Shown: positions 33,687 through 44,901, counted from the stretch's first letter. The stretch: 64,000 nucleotides of DNA from Roseateles subflavus (GCF_030285365.1 NZ_JASVDS010000002.1:248001-312000); one strand, 5' to 3'. The notes: generated by a model from the sequence alone, not told the origin. Numbers and translations are program-made.

Positions 33687-34994
33687 ATGCTGAAGCTGCG
33701 ACAACTCAACACCCAGAGCGCCGACTTCGAGGCCGAGTTCCAGCGCGTGCTGCACTGGTCTGCCGACACCGACGCCGCCATCGAGTCCCGCGTGGCCGAG
33801 ATCCTGGCCGATGTCCGCGCCCGCGGCGATGCCGCCGTGCTCGAGTACACCGCCCGCTTCGATCGCCTCGACGCCCCGACGCTGGGCGCGCTGGAGCTCA
33901 AGCGCGAGGAGCTGAAGGCAGCCTTCGACGGTCTGCCCGCTGTGCAGCGCGAGGCCCTGGAGGCCGCCGCCCGCCGCGTTCGCAGCTACCACGAGCGTCA
34001 GAAGGCCGCCTGCGGCGAGAGCTGGAGCTACCGCGACGACGACGGCACGCTGCTGGGGCAAAAGGTGACCCCGCTGGACCGCGTGGGCATCTACGTGCCC
34101 GGCGGCAAGGCGGCCTACCCGAGCAGCGTCCTGATGAACGCCATCCCGGCCCAGGTGGCCGGCGTGCCCGAGATCATCATGGTCGTGCCCACCCCGGGTG
34201 GCGAGAAGAACGCCCTGGTGCTGGCGGCCGCCTACGTGGCCGGCGTGCACCGCGCCTTCACCATCGGCGGCGCGCAGGCCGTGGCGGCGCTGGCCTACGG
34301 CACCGCCACCGTGCCCCGCGTCGACAAGATCACCGGCCCCGGCAATGCCTACGTGGCGAGCGCCAAGAAGCATGTCTTCGGCCAGGTCGGCATCGACATG
34401 ATCGCCGGCCCCAGCGAGATCCTCGTCCTGGCCGACGGCAGCACGCCGCCGGACTGGGTGGCCATGGACCTCTTCAGCCAGGCCGAGCACGACGAGCTGG
34501 CCCAGAGCCTCCTGCTGTGTCCGGACGCGGGCTACATCGCGCAGGTGCGCGAGGCCATCGAGCGCCTGCTGCCCACCATGCCGCGCCAGGCCGTGATCCG
34601 TGCCTCGCTGGAGGGCCGCGGCGCGCTGATCCAGACCCGCTCGATGGAGGAGGCCTGCGAGATCAGCAACCGCATCGCGCCGGAGCACCTGGAGGTCTCG
34701 AGCCGCGAGCCGCACCGCTGGGAGCCGCTGCTGCGCCATGCGGGCGCGATCTTCCTCGGGGCCTACACGAGCGAATCGCTGGGCGACTACTGCGCCGGCC
34801 CGAATCATGTGCTGCCCACCTCGGGCACCGCGCGCTTCTCGTCGCCGCTGGGCGTGTACGACTTCCAGAAGCGCAGCAGCCTGATCGAGGTCAGCGAGGC
34901 CGGTGCCCAGGTGCTGGGCCCCATCGCCGCGACGCTGGCCTACGGCGAGGGGCTGCAGGGGCATGCGCTGGCGGCGGAATACCGGCTGAAGTGA
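33687..34994 (+). CDS. hisD: Histidinol dehydrogenase
   Basis: A 435-residue zinc enzyme that oxidises histidinol to histidine in two NAD-dependent steps. Signatures are [60 protein letters not shown], and a late [12 protein letters not shown]. The catalytic and zinc residues (Glu/His in [13 protein letters not shown]) are present. It follows hisG by 10 bases. A terminator (35037-35059) ends the transcript here, before two chemoreceptor genes that separate it from hisC. Confidence 0.97.
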   Translation: MLKLRQLNTQSADFEAEFQRVLHWSADTDAAIESRVAEILADVRARGDAAVLEYTARFDRLDAPTLGALELKREELKAAFDGLPAVQREALEAAARRVRSYHERQKAACGESWSYRDDDGTLLGQKVTPLDRVGIYVPGGKAAYPSSVLMNAIPAQVAGVPEIIMVVPTPGGEKNALVLAAAYVAGVHRAFTIGGAQAVAALAYGTATVPRVDKITGPGNAYVASAKKHVFGQVGIDMIAGPSEILVLADGSTPPDWVAMDLFSQAEHDELAQSLLLCPDAGYIAQVREAIERLLPTMPRQAVIRASLEGRGALIQTRSMEEACEISNRIAPEHLEVSSREPHRWEPLLRHAGAIFLGAYTSESLGDYCAGPNHVLPTSGTARFSSPLGVYDFQKRSSLIEVSEAGAQVLGPIAATLAYGEGLQGHALAAEYRLK

Positions 34995-35036
34995 GGGGCC
35001 GCGCGGCGCCGGCACTTTGTCGCTTTCCCAATGAGA

Positions 35037-35059
35037 AGCCCGGTTCTGCCGGGCTTTTT
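35037..35059 (+). terminator. Intrinsic terminator after hisD
   Basis: AGCCCGG-TTCTG-CCGGGCT followed by TTTT (35055-35059), 42 bases after the hisD stop. It is a strong rho-independent terminator, so the downstream his genes must use another promoter. Confidence 0.9.
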
Positions 35060-35132
35060 CATGTGACGAGGCACTCCCGGTCGCCTTTCATTTGTCCTAG
35101 GATGGCCCGTCACCAACCCGTGGAGACTCGTG

Positions 35133-36680
35133 ATGAGGCTGTCGGACATGAAGGTGGGAATGCGCATCGGCCTGGGTTTTGCGGCCGTGCTGCTGATGTC
35201 GGGACTGCTGGGTCTGCTGTCCATTTCCAGACTGGGGCTGATCCAGTCCAATGTCACGGATCTGGCCGCCAACTGGATGCCGAGCATCAAGGCGATTTCC
35301 CAGGTGGACGATCACCTCCAGGAAATGCGTCGTGTCGAGCTTCGCATGTGCATCGTGGAAGAGGTCGCGGCGGTCCAGAGTGCGATGGACTCACTGAAGT
35401 CGCTGCGTGACAAGGAGCTGCCCCGGCTCGTGGCGATCTACGTGCCCCTGATTTCCTCCACGGAGGAGGAGGCCGCCTGGCAGCGCGCGAAGAGCAAGAT
35501 CGACGGGTACCTCGCGATCCAGGACCGGCTGATCGAGCAGCGCAAGGCGGGCAACCGCGCCGAATACCAGTCCATCGTCGTGGGGGACTCGCTCCGAGCG
35601 ATGGCCGAGGCCTCGGACGCGCTCGCGCAGGTGGTGAAGATCAACGAAGATGGCGCCGCCGCAAGTTATGCGGACGCCACCAAGACCTATGGCTCCGTCC
35701 GCATCACGCTGATCGTCCTGCTGGTCCTGCAGCTGGTGGCCGGCGGCCTGGTGGCGGGCTTCCTGACCCGCAACACCGTGGATCCGCTGCAGCGCATGGT
35801 GGGTGTCGCCGAGCGCGTGGCCGGCGGCGACCTGGGCGTCGAGGTGGACACCTCTCGGCGCGACGAGTTCGGCCGCCTCGCGTCCGCGCTCGAGGAGATG
35901 CGCAGTGCGCTGAACCGCTCCATCGGGTCGGTGCGCACCAGTGCCGAGAGCATCGCCATGTCCAGCAACGAGGTGGCGGCGGGCTCCAGCGACCTCTCGG
36001 CCCGCACCGAGCAGATGGCCTCCAGCCTGGAGGAGACGTCGGCGACCATGCAGACGCTCAGCGAGACCGTGCGCCAGAACGCCGACGCCACGCGCCAGGC
36101 CAGCAGCCTGGCCCGCGATGCCAGCCAGGTGGCGGAGCAGGGCGGGGTGGTGGTGGGGCGCGTGGTGGGCACGATGGAGGAGATCAACACCAGTTCGCGC
36201 AAGATCAGCGACATCATCGGCGTGATCGACGGCATCGCCTTCCAGACCAACATCCTGGCGCTCAATGCGGCCGTGGAGGCGGCGCGCGCGGGCGAGCAGG
36301 GCCGGGGCTTCGCGGTGGTGGCGAGTGAGGTGCGTTCGCTGGCGCAGCGCAGCGCCGAGGCCGCGCGCGAGATCAAGGCGCTGATCGGCACCTCGGTGGA
36401 CAAGGTCGACGCCGGCACGCGCCTCGTGGCGGAGGCGGGGCAGACCATGCACGAGCTGGTGCAGGCCGTGCAGCGCGTGAGCCACATCATCGAGGACGTC
36501 AGCCGCGCCACGCACGAGCAGAGCGTCAGCCTGTCCGAGGTGGGGCAGGCCGTGAACCGCCTGGACGAGGTGACCCAGCAGAACGCCGCCCTCGTCGAGC
36601 AGTCCAGCGCGGCGGCGGAGTCCCTGCGCGATCAGGCATCCAACCTGAGCGCCGCGGTGGCCGGATTCAAGACCGCCTGA
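35133..36680 (+). CDS. Methyl-accepting chemotaxis protein
   Basis: A 515-residue chemoreceptor with the standard layout: N-terminal transmembrane segment (MRIGLGFAAVLLMSGLLGLLS), a helical periplasmic sensor (about residues 35-190), a second membrane segment (ITLIVLLVLQLVAGGLVAGFL), a HAMP region (LLQRMVGVAERVAGGDLGV), and a long signalling helix pair with the hairpin tip [22 protein letters not shown] and [20 protein letters not shown]. The ATG at 35133 follows GGAG by 7 bases. There is no C-terminal NWETF-like pentapeptide, so adaptation enzymes would bind differently. It stands with a second chemoreceptor (divergent) between hisD and hisC. Confidence 0.93.
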   Translation: MRLSDMKVGMRIGLGFAAVLLMSGLLGLLSISRLGLIQSNVTDLAANWMPSIKAISQVDDHLQEMRRVELRMCIVEEVAAVQSAMDSLKSLRDKELPRLVAIYVPLISSTEEEAAWQRAKSKIDGYLAIQDRLIEQRKAGNRAEYQSIVVGDSLRAMAEASDALAQVVKINEDGAAASYADATKTYGSVRITLIVLLVLQLVAGGLVAGFLTRNTVDPLQRMVGVAERVAGGDLGVEVDTSRRDEFGRLASALEEMRSALNRSIGSVRTSAESIAMSSNEVAAGSSDLSARTEQMASSLEETSATMQTLSETVRQNADATRQASSLARDASQVAEQGGVVVGRVVGTMEEINTSSRKISDIIGVIDGIAFQTNILALNAAVEAARAGEQGRGFAVVASEVRSLAQRSAEAAREIKALIGTSVDKVDAGTRLVAEAGQTMHELVQAVQRVSHIIEDVSRATHEQSVSLSEVGQAVNRLDEVTQQNAALVEQSSAAAESLRDQASNLSAAVAGFKTA

Positions 36681-36744
36681 TCGCCGAAGCCGGGGCGCGC
36701 GGGCCGCGGCACGGCACCGCCGCGCGCCTGCAGGTCTGCGTTGC

Positions 36745-38304
36745 CTAGAGCCGGAAGGCCTGGGCCGCCTCGTGCAGCGAGATGGCCTGGGCCTGCAACT
36801 CCTCGGAGTCGGCCGCGGTCTGGTCCACCACGCTGCTGTTGTCACGGATGCGGCCGGCGATGCCGTCCAGCAGGGCCTGCAGCGCCGTGATGGCCTCCAG
36901 CTGCTCCTGCTGGCTGAGGCTGCTGCGCTGGATCAGGCCCGTGACCTGCTGGACCTGGCTGACCATGCCGGCGATGGTGTCACGCGTGGCCTGAACGGCC
37001 GCCACGCCGCGCTCGACCTGCTCGCTGCTGCCCTGGATCAGCTGCTTGATCTCCTGCGCCGCGCCGGCGCTGCGCTGGGCCAGATGGCGCACCTCGGCGG
37101 CCACGACGGCAAAGCCTCGCCCGGCCTCGCCCGCCCGGGCGGCTTCCACGGCGGCATTGAGCGCCAGGATGTTGGTCTGGAAGGCGATGCCGTCGATCAC
37201 ACCCGTGATGTCGGCAATGCGTCGGCTGCCCTGCTCGATGTCCTGCATGGTGCTGACGACCCCCTGCATGTCGACGGAGCTGCGCTCGGCAAGTGCGGCC
37301 GCCTGACGCGTCAGCTGGTCAGCCTGCTGTGCCGACGCGGCGCCCTCGCTCGTCTTGCCGCCCATGGCCTTCAAGGCCTCGTCGGCGGCTTCCAGGTCAT
37401 AGACGGCCAGCTGCGCCCGGGCGGACAGCTCGGCATTGGCCTGCGAGATGCTGCGGGAGTTGTCGTCGATCAGGCTCGCGCCCTGCTGCACGGAGGCGAT
37501 CAGCGTTCGCAGTTGCACGACCATGCCGTGGATGTCGCCCTGCAGGCGGCGCAGCTCGTTGCTGCCGGCCGAGGTCGGGTGCCGGCCTGCGCGCTCCGGC
37601 AGGCGCAGGTCGCCTTCGGCCACGCTCTGCGCGACGTCCCGGGCCTCCTGCACATAGCGCATCAGCGAGCGCTTCAAGGTCCACAGGTTGATGCCGATCA
37701 GCAGCAAGGCCGCGCTGCCGAGGGCCAGCAGCAGACTGAAGCCGCGCTGCCGGGCGGCTTCGAACTCGGCCATGGAGGTCTCGGCAAAGCGGTTGCCCTG
37801 CTCGACGGTCTGGTCGACGCTCCGGCGGTGCAGCAGGTAGAGCGCATGGATGGCCTTGAGTCCGGCCATGGCCGCGGCCGTGTCGCTGCGCTCCAGAGGC
37901 GCGAGCACCTTGGCGTCTGCGTCGGCCAGCAGCTGCTGGCCCAGTCGATGCTGCTCGCCGAGCAGCCATTTCTCGAGGCCATGCGGCGGGTTCGACTCCC
38001 AGTACTGGGTCCGCGTCGTGTAGTCCTTCCCGAGCTGGGTCAGCGCCGCGCGCGCCTCGCCCAGGCTCAGGCTGCCCTCCACGGCCTCGGACAGCACCAG
38101 GCGCAGCTCGATCAGGTACAGGGGCGGCGGCAGGATGTCAGCCACCACGTCCTTGGCCACGAAGGTGCGCTCTGCATCGCCCCGCAGTGCCTGGAAGCTG
38201 GTGACGGCCAGCGTCAGCAGCAGCACCGTGGTCAACACATTGGCCGCGATCAACAGGGCGAAACGGGTGCCGAGCGAAAGGGACGACAGTCGAAAGTCAG
38301 CCAT
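36745..38304 (-). CDS. Methyl-accepting chemotaxis protein
   Basis: A 519-residue chemoreceptor convergent with the previous one. Start ATG 38304 follows CTGGAG. It has a first membrane segment ([22 protein letters not shown]), a periplasmic helical domain rich in Leu/Ala/Arg, a second membrane segment ([20 protein letters not shown]), HAMP-like [20 protein letters not shown], and a signalling hairpin ([42 protein letters not shown]). Its sensor domain differs from that of the neighbouring receptor, so the two probably sense different cues. No C-terminal pentapeptide is seen. Confidence 0.92.
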   Translation of the reverse strand: MADFRLSSLSLGTRFALLIAANVLTTVLLLTLAVTSFQALRGDAERTFVAKDVVADILPPPLYLIELRLVLSEAVEGSLSLGEARAALTQLGKDYTTRTQYWESNPPHGLEKWLLGEQHRLGQQLLADADAKVLAPLERSDTAAAMAGLKAIHALYLLHRRSVDQTVEQGNRFAETSMAEFEAARQRGFSLLLALGSAALLLIGINLWTLKRSLMRYVQEARDVAQSVAEGDLRLPERAGRHPTSAGSNELRRLQGDIHGMVVQLRTLIASVQQGASLIDDNSRSISQANAELSARAQLAVYDLEAADEALKAMGGKTSEGAASAQQADQLTRQAAALAERSSVDMQGVVSTMQDIEQGSRRIADITGVIDGIAFQTNILALNAAVEAARAGEAGRGFAVVAAEVRHLAQRSAGAAQEIKQLIQGSSEQVERGVAAVQATRDTIAGMVSQVQQVTGLIQRSSLSQQEQLEAITALQALLDGIAGRIRDNSSVVDQTAADSEELQAQAISLHEAAQAFRL

Positions 38305-38451
38305 GGGCGGCTCCAGAAAGGCGCGATACGGACAAACGCAGGCCACTTGGGAGGAGGGAGGCGGGCGCGGACCAGTCTAGTCGCCGCCTGTGCGCTGCGC
38401 GCACCGGTGCCGAGCCCCGGTATGTCACATTTCACATGTCACCGAATCGGG

Positions 38452-38482
38452 ACACGAAGTTCGTGCAACACGAACTTCGTGT
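38452..38482. promoter_or_regulatory. Perfect inverted repeat ahead of antitoxin gene
   Basis: ACACGAAGTTCGTG (38452-38465), CAA, CACGAACTTCGTGT (38469-38482): perfect 14-bp arms, each itself nearly palindromic (CACGAA/TTCGTG). It ends 13 bases before the antitoxin ATG, the expected operator of a ribbon-helix-helix autorepressor. Confidence 0.8.
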
Positions 38483-38495
38483 TAGGCTTCGGTTC

Positions 38496-38714
38496 ATGAA
38501 GAACGTCACCGTGACCATGGAAGACCGCGTGGCCGAATGGGCCCGGCTGGAGGCGGCGCGCCGCAACACCAGCGTCTCCCGCCTGGTCGGTGAGCTGCTG
38601 GCGGAGAAGATGCGGCATGACGACGCCTACGAGCGCGCCATGCAGGACTGGCTGCACCGCGAGCGCAGCTGGGCGAGCGATGGCCAGGCCTATCCCCCGC
38701 GAGGCAGCCTGTGA
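38496..38714 (+). CDS. Ribbon-helix-helix antitoxin (VapB/CopG-like)
   Basis: A 72-residue DNA-binding protein starting at ATG 38496: MKNVTVTMEDRVAEWARLEAARRNTSVSRLVGELLAEKMR is a ribbon-helix-helix domain, with the first strand contacting DNA. The C-terminal part (YERAMQDWLHRERSWASDGQAYP) is where a toxin would be held. It overlaps the PIN-toxin start by four bases (GTGA). The strong palindrome just upstream is a likely self-operator. Together these define a type II toxin-antitoxin pair. Confidence 0.87.
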   Translation: MKNVTVTMEDRVAEWARLEAARRNTSVSRLVGELLAEKMRHDDAYERAMQDWLHRERSWASDGQAYPPRGSL

Positions 38715-39172
38715 GCGCCGCGCCGCTGGTCTTCGTCGACACCTCGGTGCTGATCCTCAGCGAGGACGGCGCCCGGCCCGCCGAGCAGGCGCAGGCCCTG
38801 GCCTGGCTGCGGGAGCTCTGGCAGCGTCGCGCCGGCCGTGTCTCCACCCAGGTGCTGAACGACTTCTACCGCCTCGTCACCACCCGACTGCAGCCGCCCA
38901 TGCCCAACGGCGACGCCCGCGCCGAGGTGCGCCGCTACCAGCGCTGGCAGCCCTGGGCGATCGACCACGCCACCGTCGAGAGCGCCTGGTCCATCGAGAG
39001 CCGCTTCGGGCTGGCCTATATGGACGCGCTCGTGGTCGCCGCCGCCAAGGCGCAGGGCTGCGAGCTGCTGCTGAGCCTGGAGCTGCCGCACGGCCTGCTG
39101 CTGGACAGCGTGCAGATCCTCAATCCCCTGCAAGCCGCTCCGGACGCCCTGTCCGGCGCCAGCAAGACCTGA
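38711..39172 (+). CDS. PIN-domain toxin (VapC-like ribonuclease)
   Basis: A 153-residue PIN domain RNase, the toxin of the pair. The N-terminus MSAAPLVFVDTSVLILSEDG contains the first catalytic aspartate (Asp10), and the later LAYMDALVVAAAKAQGCELLLS carries another acidic residue of the metal site. The start is the GTG at 38711, overlapping the antitoxin stop as GTGA. The toxin gene ends only 14 bases before hisC, which therefore probably shares its transcript. Alternatives are few; a PIN domain is the best reading. Confidence 0.86.
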   Translation: MSAAPLVFVDTSVLILSEDGARPAEQAQALAWLRELWQRRAGRVSTQVLNDFYRLVTTRLQPPMPNGDARAEVRRYQRWQPWAIDHATVESAWSIESRFGLAYMDALVVAAAKAQGCELLLSLELPHGLLLDSVQILNPLQAAPDALSGASKT

Positions 39173-39186
39173 CCCCGCAAGCTGCC

Positions 39187-40281
39187 ATGGACGCACTGAA
39201 CCAAGCCCTGTCCTGCATCCGTGAGGACGTCCGCCAGACCCAGGCCTACCCGGTGCAGTCCGGCGCCGGCTTCGTGAAGCTGGACGTGATGGAGAACCCC
39301 TACCGCCTGCCCGAGGCCTTGCAGCGGCAGCTGGGCGAACGCCTGGGCCGGGTGGCGCTGAACCGCTATCCCGCCGAGGGCACGCAGCAGCTGGCCGCCG
39401 CGCTGGCCCGCCATGCCAAGCTGCCCGCCGAGGGCTTCGGCATCACGCTGGGCAATGGGTCCGACGAGCTGATCTCGCTGCTGAGCCTCGCCGTGGCGCG
39501 GCCGGGTGCCGTGGTCATGTCGCCGCTGCCGAGCTTCGTGATGTACGGCATCTCCGCCCAGTACCAGCACCTGCGCTTCGTGGGCGTGCCGCTGCGCCCG
39601 GACTTCGAGCTGGACGAGGCGGCGATGCTCGACGCCATCGCCCGCGACAAGCCGGCGCTGCTGTACCTCTCCCATCCCAACAATCCCACGGGCAACCTCT
39701 GGGACGAGGCCGTGATCGAGCGCCTGGTCGAGGCCGCGCCGGGCCTGGTCGTGCTGGACGAGGCCTACCAGCCCTTCGCCGAGCGCGATGCCATGGGCCT
39801 GATGCAGCGGCATCCCCGGGTGCTCGTGATGCGCACCATGAGCAAGTTCGGCCTGGCCGGGGTCCGCATCGGCTACCTGCTGGGACGGCGCGAGCTGGTG
39901 GACCAGATCGAGAAGCTGCGGCCGCCCTTCAATGTCAGCGTGCTCAATGCCGAGGCCGCGCTCTTTGCGCTGGAACACGAAGCCGTCTACGCCGAGCAGG
40001 CCGCCGCGCTGCGTGCCGAGCGCGAGCGCCTGTGCAGCACGCTGCAGACGCTGCCGGGCGTGCATGTCTTCCCGAGTCAGGGCAATATGCTCCTGGTGCG
40101 CGTGCCCGATGCCGCCTCGGTGTTCGCCGGGCTCAAGGCCCGTGGCGTGCTGATCAAGAACGTCTCCGGCCTGCACCCGCTGCTGCAGCAGTGCCTGCGC
40201 ATCACCATCGGAACGCCGGTGGAGAACCAGGCCCTGCTGAGCGCCCTGCAAGCCACTCTCATCGACTTGAACCTGCCCTGA
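39187..40281 (+). CDS. hisC: Histidinol-phosphate aminotransferase
   Basis: A PLP enzyme of 364 residues that transaminates imidazole acetol phosphate with glutamate. The PLP lysine is Lys220 in [17 protein letters not shown], and other family motifs are [44 protein letters not shown] and [12 protein letters not shown]. The start ATG 39187 sits 14 bases after the toxin stop. hisC is separated from hisD by 4.2 kb and follows the toxin-antitoxin pair directly, so its transcription may depend on that pair's promoter. hisB follows 19 bases downstream. Confidence 0.97.
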   Translation: MDALNQALSCIREDVRQTQAYPVQSGAGFVKLDVMENPYRLPEALQRQLGERLGRVALNRYPAEGTQQLAAALARHAKLPAEGFGITLGNGSDELISLLSLAVARPGAVVMSPLPSFVMYGISAQYQHLRFVGVPLRPDFELDEAAMLDAIARDKPALLYLSHPNNPTGNLWDEAVIERLVEAAPGLVVLDEAYQPFAERDAMGLMQRHPRVLVMRTMSKFGLAGVRIGYLLGRRELVDQIEKLRPPFNVSVLNAEAALFALEHEAVYAEQAAALRAERERLCSTLQTLPGVHVFPSQGNMLLVRVPDAASVFAGLKARGVLIKNVSGLHPLLQQCLRITIGTPVENQALLSALQATLIDLNLP

Positions 40282-40300
40282 ACCTGCCGAAGTCCAGACC

Positions 40301-40900
40301 ATGAGCACCGCCGCCCGCATTGCTGAAGTCCGCCGCGACACCAAGGAGACGCAGATCCGCGTCCGCGTCAACCTCGATGGCACGGGGGAGGCCAAGCTCG
40401 CCACCGGCATCGGCTTCTTCGACCACATGCTGGACCAGATCGCCCGCCACGGCCTCATCGACCTCGAGATCGAGGCCCGCGGCGACCTGCACATCGATGG
40501 CCACCACACGGTCGAGGACGTCGGCATCACCCTGGGCATGGCCGTCGCGCAGGCCATCGGCGACAAGAAGGGCCTCACCCGCTACGGCCACAGCTACGTC
40601 CCGCTGGACGAGGCGCTGTCGCGCGTGGTGATCGATTTTTCCGGCCGCCCGGGCCTGGAGATGGACGTCAAGTTCACCGCTGGCAGCATCGGCGCCTTCG
40701 ACACCCAGCTGACCTATGAGTTCTTCCAGGGCTTCGTCAACCACGCCCTGGTGAGCCTGCACGTGGACAACCTCAAGGGCCACAACGCCCACCACCAGTG
40801 CGAGACGATGTTCAAGGCCTTCGGCCGCGCGCTGCGCATGGCGATGACGCTGGATCCGCGCTCGGCGGGCGTGATCCCCTCGACGAAGGGGACCCTGTGA
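40301..40900 (+). CDS. hisB: Imidazoleglycerol-phosphate dehydratase
   Basis: A 199-residue monofunctional HisB (the phosphatase domain of enteric HisB is absent). Metal-binding histidine motifs are [35 protein letters not shown] and, near the end, [18 protein letters not shown]. The stop (TGA) overlaps the hisH start by one base. This enzyme dehydrates imidazoleglycerol phosphate to imidazole acetol phosphate. Histidinol phosphatase must be encoded elsewhere. Confidence 0.97.
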   Translation: MSTAARIAEVRRDTKETQIRVRVNLDGTGEAKLATGIGFFDHMLDQIARHGLIDLEIEARGDLHIDGHHTVEDVGITLGMAVAQAIGDKKGLTRYGHSYVPLDEALSRVVIDFSGRPGLEMDVKFTAGSIGAFDTQLTYEFFQGFVNHALVSLHVDNLKGHNAHHQCETMFKAFGRALRMAMTLDPRSAGVIPSTKGTL

Positions 40901-41550
40901 TGGCCAGCCGGACCGTGGCCGTGGTGGACTATGGCATGGGCAACCTCCGTTCCGTGTCCCAGGCGGTGATCCATGCTGCCGAAGGCCAGGGCGTGGAGGT
41001 GCGGATCACCTCCAGCCCTGAGGAGGTGTACGCCGCCGAGCGCGTCGTGCTGCCGGGCCAGGGCGCCATGCGCGACTGCATGCGCGAGCTGCGCGATTCG
41101 GGTCTGCAGGAGGCCGTGCTCGACGCGGCGGCCCGCAAGCCCCTGATGGGCGTGTGCGTGGGCATGCAGATGCTGCTGGACCACAGCGAGGAGCAGGACA
41201 CCCCGGGCCTCGGGCTGATCCCCGGCCAGGTGAAGCGCTTCCAGCTCGAAGGCCGCCTGCAGCCTGACGGCAGCCGCTACAAGGTGCCGCAGATGGGCTG
41301 GAACCGCGTGTTTCCGACGCGCCCGCACCCGGTGTTCGCCGGCGTGCCCGACGGCGCCTGGTTCTACTTCGTGCACAGCTACTACACCACGCCGACGGCG
41401 CCCGCCCACAGTGCCGCCGAGACGGAATACGGCGAGCGCTTTACCTGCGCCGTGGCCCGGGATAATATTTTCGCCACCCAATTCCACCCCGAGAAAAGCG
41501 CCGCGCTGGGCCTGGCCCTCTACCGCAATTTCCTGCACTGGACGCCATGA
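40900..41550 (+). CDS. hisH: Imidazole glycerol phosphate synthase, glutaminase subunit HisH
   Basis: A 216-residue class I glutamine amidotransferase delivering ammonia to HisF. The nucleophile is in [11 protein letters not shown]; the His-Glu pair is in [28 protein letters not shown] at the N-terminus is a family signature. The ATG at 40900 overlaps the hisB stop as TGATG. It probably forms a heterodimer with HisF, which lies two genes on. Confidence 0.97.
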   Translation: MASRTVAVVDYGMGNLRSVSQAVIHAAEGQGVEVRITSSPEEVYAAERVVLPGQGAMRDCMRELRDSGLQEAVLDAAARKPLMGVCVGMQMLLDHSEEQDTPGLGLIPGQVKRFQLEGRLQPDGSRYKVPQMGWNRVFPTRPHPVFAGVPDGAWFYFVHSYYTTPTAPAHSAAETEYGERFTCAVARDNIFATQFHPEKSAALGLALYRNFLHWTP

Positions 41551-41641
41551 GGACGCCCCCCGTCTCCCGCCCCTGCACGAGCGCCGCTTTTCTCCGCCCC
41601 GCATTCCCCTTCAACTTTCTCCCACCACCTGCACTTCGGCC

Positions 41642-42391
41642 ATGCTGCTGATTCCTGCCATTGACCTGAAAGACGGCAAATGCGTCCGCCTGCAACAAGG
41701 CGACATGAACGCCTCCACCACCTTCGGTGAGGATCCCGCGGCCATGGCACGACGCTGGGTCGATGCCGGCGCCCGGCGCCTGCACCTGGTGGACCTCAAC
41801 GGCGCCTTCGCGGGCAAACCGGTGAACGAGGCGGCCATCAAAGCCATCATCCGCGAGGTGGGGGACGACATCCCCATCCAGCTGGGCGGCGGCATCCGGG
41901 ACCTCGACACCATCGAGCGCTACCTGGACGATGGCCTGTCCTACGTGATCATCGGCACGGCCGCGGTGAAGAACCCGGGCTTCCTGAAGGACGCGTGCTC
42001 GGCCTTCGGCGGCCACATCATCGTGGGCCTGGACGCCAAGGACGGCAAGGTCGCCACCGATGGCTGGAGCAAGCTCACCGGCCACGAGGTGATCGACCTC
42101 GCCCGCAAGTTCGAGGACTACGGCATCGAGGGCGTGATTTACACGGACATCGGCCGCGACGGCATGCTCAGCGGCGTGAACATCGAGGCCACGGTCAAGC
42201 TCGCGCAGGCCCTGTCCATCCCGGTGATCGCCTCGGGCGGCCTCTCCAATCTCCGCGACATCGAGGCGCTGTGCGCCGTCGAGGGCGAGGGGGTCGAGGG
42301 CGTGATCTGCGGCCGCGCCATCTACACGGGCGATCTTGACCTCGCGGCCGCGCAGAAGCGGGCGGACGAGCTCTCCGAAGCCCAGGCCTGA
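41642..42391 (+). CDS. hisA: ProFAR isomerase HisA
   Basis: A 249-residue TIM-barrel enzyme that opens the ribose of ProFAR. Signatures are [21 protein letters not shown], the phosphate-binding [19 protein letters not shown] and [16 protein letters not shown]. Aspartates of the two catalytic positions are present (AIDLKDG, TDIGRDG). The gene starts at ATG 41642, 91 bases beyond hisH. A hairpin between hisA and hisF (42411-42433) may modulate downstream expression. Confidence 0.97.
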   Translation: MLLIPAIDLKDGKCVRLQQGDMNASTTFGEDPAAMARRWVDAGARRLHLVDLNGAFAGKPVNEAAIKAIIREVGDDIPIQLGGGIRDLDTIERYLDDGLSYVIIGTAAVKNPGFLKDACSAFGGHIIVGLDAKDGKVATDGWSKLTGHEVIDLARKFEDYGIEGVIYTDIGRDGMLSGVNIEATVKLAQALSIPVIASGGLSNLRDIEALCAVEGEGVEGVICGRAIYTGDLDLAAAQKRADELSEAQA

Positions 42392-42410
42392 TCGCTCCCC
42401 ACCTGCCATC

Positions 42411-42433
42411 AAGGGGCCGCTCGCGCAGCGGCC
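42411..42433 (+). other. Hairpin between hisA and hisF
   Basis: AAGGGGCCGCT pairs with AGCGGCCCTT (one bulged base) around a short CG loop, followed by GTTCTTG. It resembles a weak terminator and could attenuate hisF relative to hisA. Confidence 0.5.
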
Positions 42434-42456
42434 CTTGTTCTTGAAGGACCCGCGCC

Positions 42457-43236
42457 ATGCTGGCCAAACGCATCATTCCCTGCCTGGACGTGACCGGTGG
42501 TCGCGTGGTGAAGGGCGTCAACTTCGAGTCCCTGCGCGATGCGGGGGACCCGGTGGAGATTGCCGCCCGCTACAACGAGCAGGGCGCCGACGAACTCACC
42601 TTCCTGGACATCACCGCCACGAGCGACGGCCGGGACCTGATCCTGCACATCATCGAAGCCGTGGCCTCGCAGGTCTTCATCCCGCTGACGGTGGGCGGCG
42701 GTGTGCGTGCGGTGGCCGACGTGCGGCGCCTGCTCAACGCGGGGGCGGACAAGGTCAGCTTCAACTCGGCGGCGGTGGCGAACCCGCAGCTGATCCGCGA
42801 TGCTTCCGACAAGTACGGCTCGCAATGCATCGTCGTGGCCATCGATGCCAAGCGCCGCCAGGGCGAGGACCTGGCCGCGCGCGGCGAGGGCTGGGACGTC
42901 TACACCCACGGCGGCCGCAAGAACACGGGTCTTGATGCCCTGCAGTGGGCCCGCCAGATGGCCGAGTTCGGCGCCGGCGAGATCCTGCTGACCAGCATGG
43001 ACCGCGACGGCACCAAGATCGGCTTCGACCTGCCGCTCACCCGCGCCGTCAGCGATGCCGTGCCCGTGCCCGTGATCGCCTCGGGTGGCGTGGGCACGCT
43101 CGAACACCTGGTCGACGGCATCCAGATCGGCGGCGCCGACGCGGTGCTGGCGGCGAGCATCTTCCACTACGGCCAGCACACCGTGGGCGAGGCGAAGGCG
43201 CTGATGGCTTCGCGCGGCATCGAGGTGCGCCAGTGA
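42457..43236 (+). CDS. hisF: Imidazole glycerol phosphate synthase, cyclase subunit HisF
   Basis: A 259-residue TIM barrel that uses HisH-derived ammonia to make imidazoleglycerol phosphate and [28 protein letters not shown] opens the family; catalytic Asp residues occur in [10 protein letters not shown] and [11 protein letters not shown]. The usual [17 protein letters not shown] and [14 protein letters not shown] phosphate loops are intact. The TGA overlaps the rsmD GTG start. In related genomes hisF is usually followed by hisI and hisE; here rsmD comes instead. Confidence 0.97.
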   Translation: MLAKRIIPCLDVTGGRVVKGVNFESLRDAGDPVEIAARYNEQGADELTFLDITATSDGRDLILHIIEAVASQVFIPLTVGGGVRAVADVRRLLNAGADKVSFNSAAVANPQLIRDASDKYGSQCIVVAIDAKRRQGEDLAARGEGWDVYTHGGRKNTGLDALQWARQMAEFGAGEILLTSMDRDGTKIGFDLPLTRAVSDAVPVPVIASGGVGTLEHLVDGIQIGGADAVLAASIFHYGQHTVGEAKALMASRGIEVRQ

Positions 43237-43850
43237 AGTCACGATCGAAACCCGAGGCCGTTCCGGCCGCGCGTGCCAAGCCTCAGGGTGCGCCGCGCCT
43301 GGCGCCGGCCGAGGTCCGCATCATCGGCGGCCAATGGAAGCGCTCCAAGCTGCCGGTGGCGCACAAGCCGGGCCTGCGACCGACGCCGGACCGCGTGCGT
43401 GAGACGCTGTTCAACTGGCTGGGTCAGGACCTGAGCGGCTGGCGCGTGCTGGATGCCTTCGCGGGCAGCGGCGCGCTGGGCTTCGAGGCTGCCTCCCGCG
43501 GGGCGGACGAGGTGCTGCTGCTGGAGCGTGACGCCGAACTGGCGCGCAGCCTCAACGCTTCCAAGGCCCGCCTCAAGGCCGAAACCCTGCGTGTGGAATC
43601 GACGGATGCCCTGGCCTGGATGGCCCGCAGCGCGCCCGCCCGCTTCGAGCTGGTCCTGCTGGACCCGCCCTTCGATGCGGGCCTCTTCGAACCCGCCCTG
43701 CGCGCCGCCGCGCCGCTGGTGGTGCCGGGAGGCTATCTGTACGTGGAGTCGCCCGAGCCGCTCACGCCCGCGGCCGAGCTGGGCCTGCAGGCGCATCGCA
43801 GCGGCAAGGCCGGCGCGGTGCACTACGCGCTGTTCCGCCGCGAGGGCTGA
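43233..43850 (+). CDS. rsmD: 16S rRNA (guanine-N2) methyltransferase RsmD
   Basis: A 205-residue SAM methyltransferase modifying G966 in 16S rRNA. The start is the GTG at 43233, which overlaps the hisF stop; upstream frames lie in hisF. The motifs are [20 protein letters not shown] for the SAM site and [11 protein letters not shown], the NPPF-like catalytic motif (here DPPF, as in RsmD). Arg-rich [21 protein letters not shown] in front is the conserved substrate-side segment. It lies ahead of coaD, a common order in Burkholderiales. Confidence 0.95.
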   Translation: MKSRSKPEAVPAARAKPQGAPRLAPAEVRIIGGQWKRSKLPVAHKPGLRPTPDRVRETLFNWLGQDLSGWRVLDAFAGSGALGFEAASRGADEVLLLERDAELARSLNASKARLKAETLRVESTDALAWMARSAPARFELVLLDPPFDAGLFEPALRAAAPLVVPGGYLYVESPEPLTPAAELGLQAHRSGKAGAVHYALFRREG

Positions 43851-44022
43851 ACCGGCCGTGCGATCCCGGTGAGCCCGCAGAGCCGTGCGAGGCCCGCAAG
43901 CCGCCTGCCGGCAGGGCGAATCCCCGCTGCCGCCGAGGGCTCGGGGGCGAGGGATAATCCGGACGCCGTCGCCCCTGATCCCTTGCAGCCAGCCCCCTTG
44001 ACCTCGCGACGGCCAGGAGCCT

Positions 44023-44804
<782 letters not shown>

Positions 44805-44850
44805 GCCGCCGCGCAAGGCCCGGGCAGGCGCTGGATGCGCCCGCCTCGGG

Positions 44851-44880
44851 CCCTGGACGCCCTTCCCAAGGTGTCCAGGG
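44851..44880. terminator. Bidirectional hairpin between ferredoxin gene and a convergent gene
   Basis: CCCTGGAC pairs with GTCCAGGG across 14 bases in the 97-base gap. No T-run is present, so this is a weak candidate that could serve both sides. Confidence 0.5.
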
Positions 44881-44901
44881 TGACGAGAGGGCCGTCGGAC
44901 C

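Noticed and set aside
43953..43958. GATAAT as a coaD promoter
   Set aside because: There is no -35 element at suitable spacing, so it is kept only as a hint in the coaD note.
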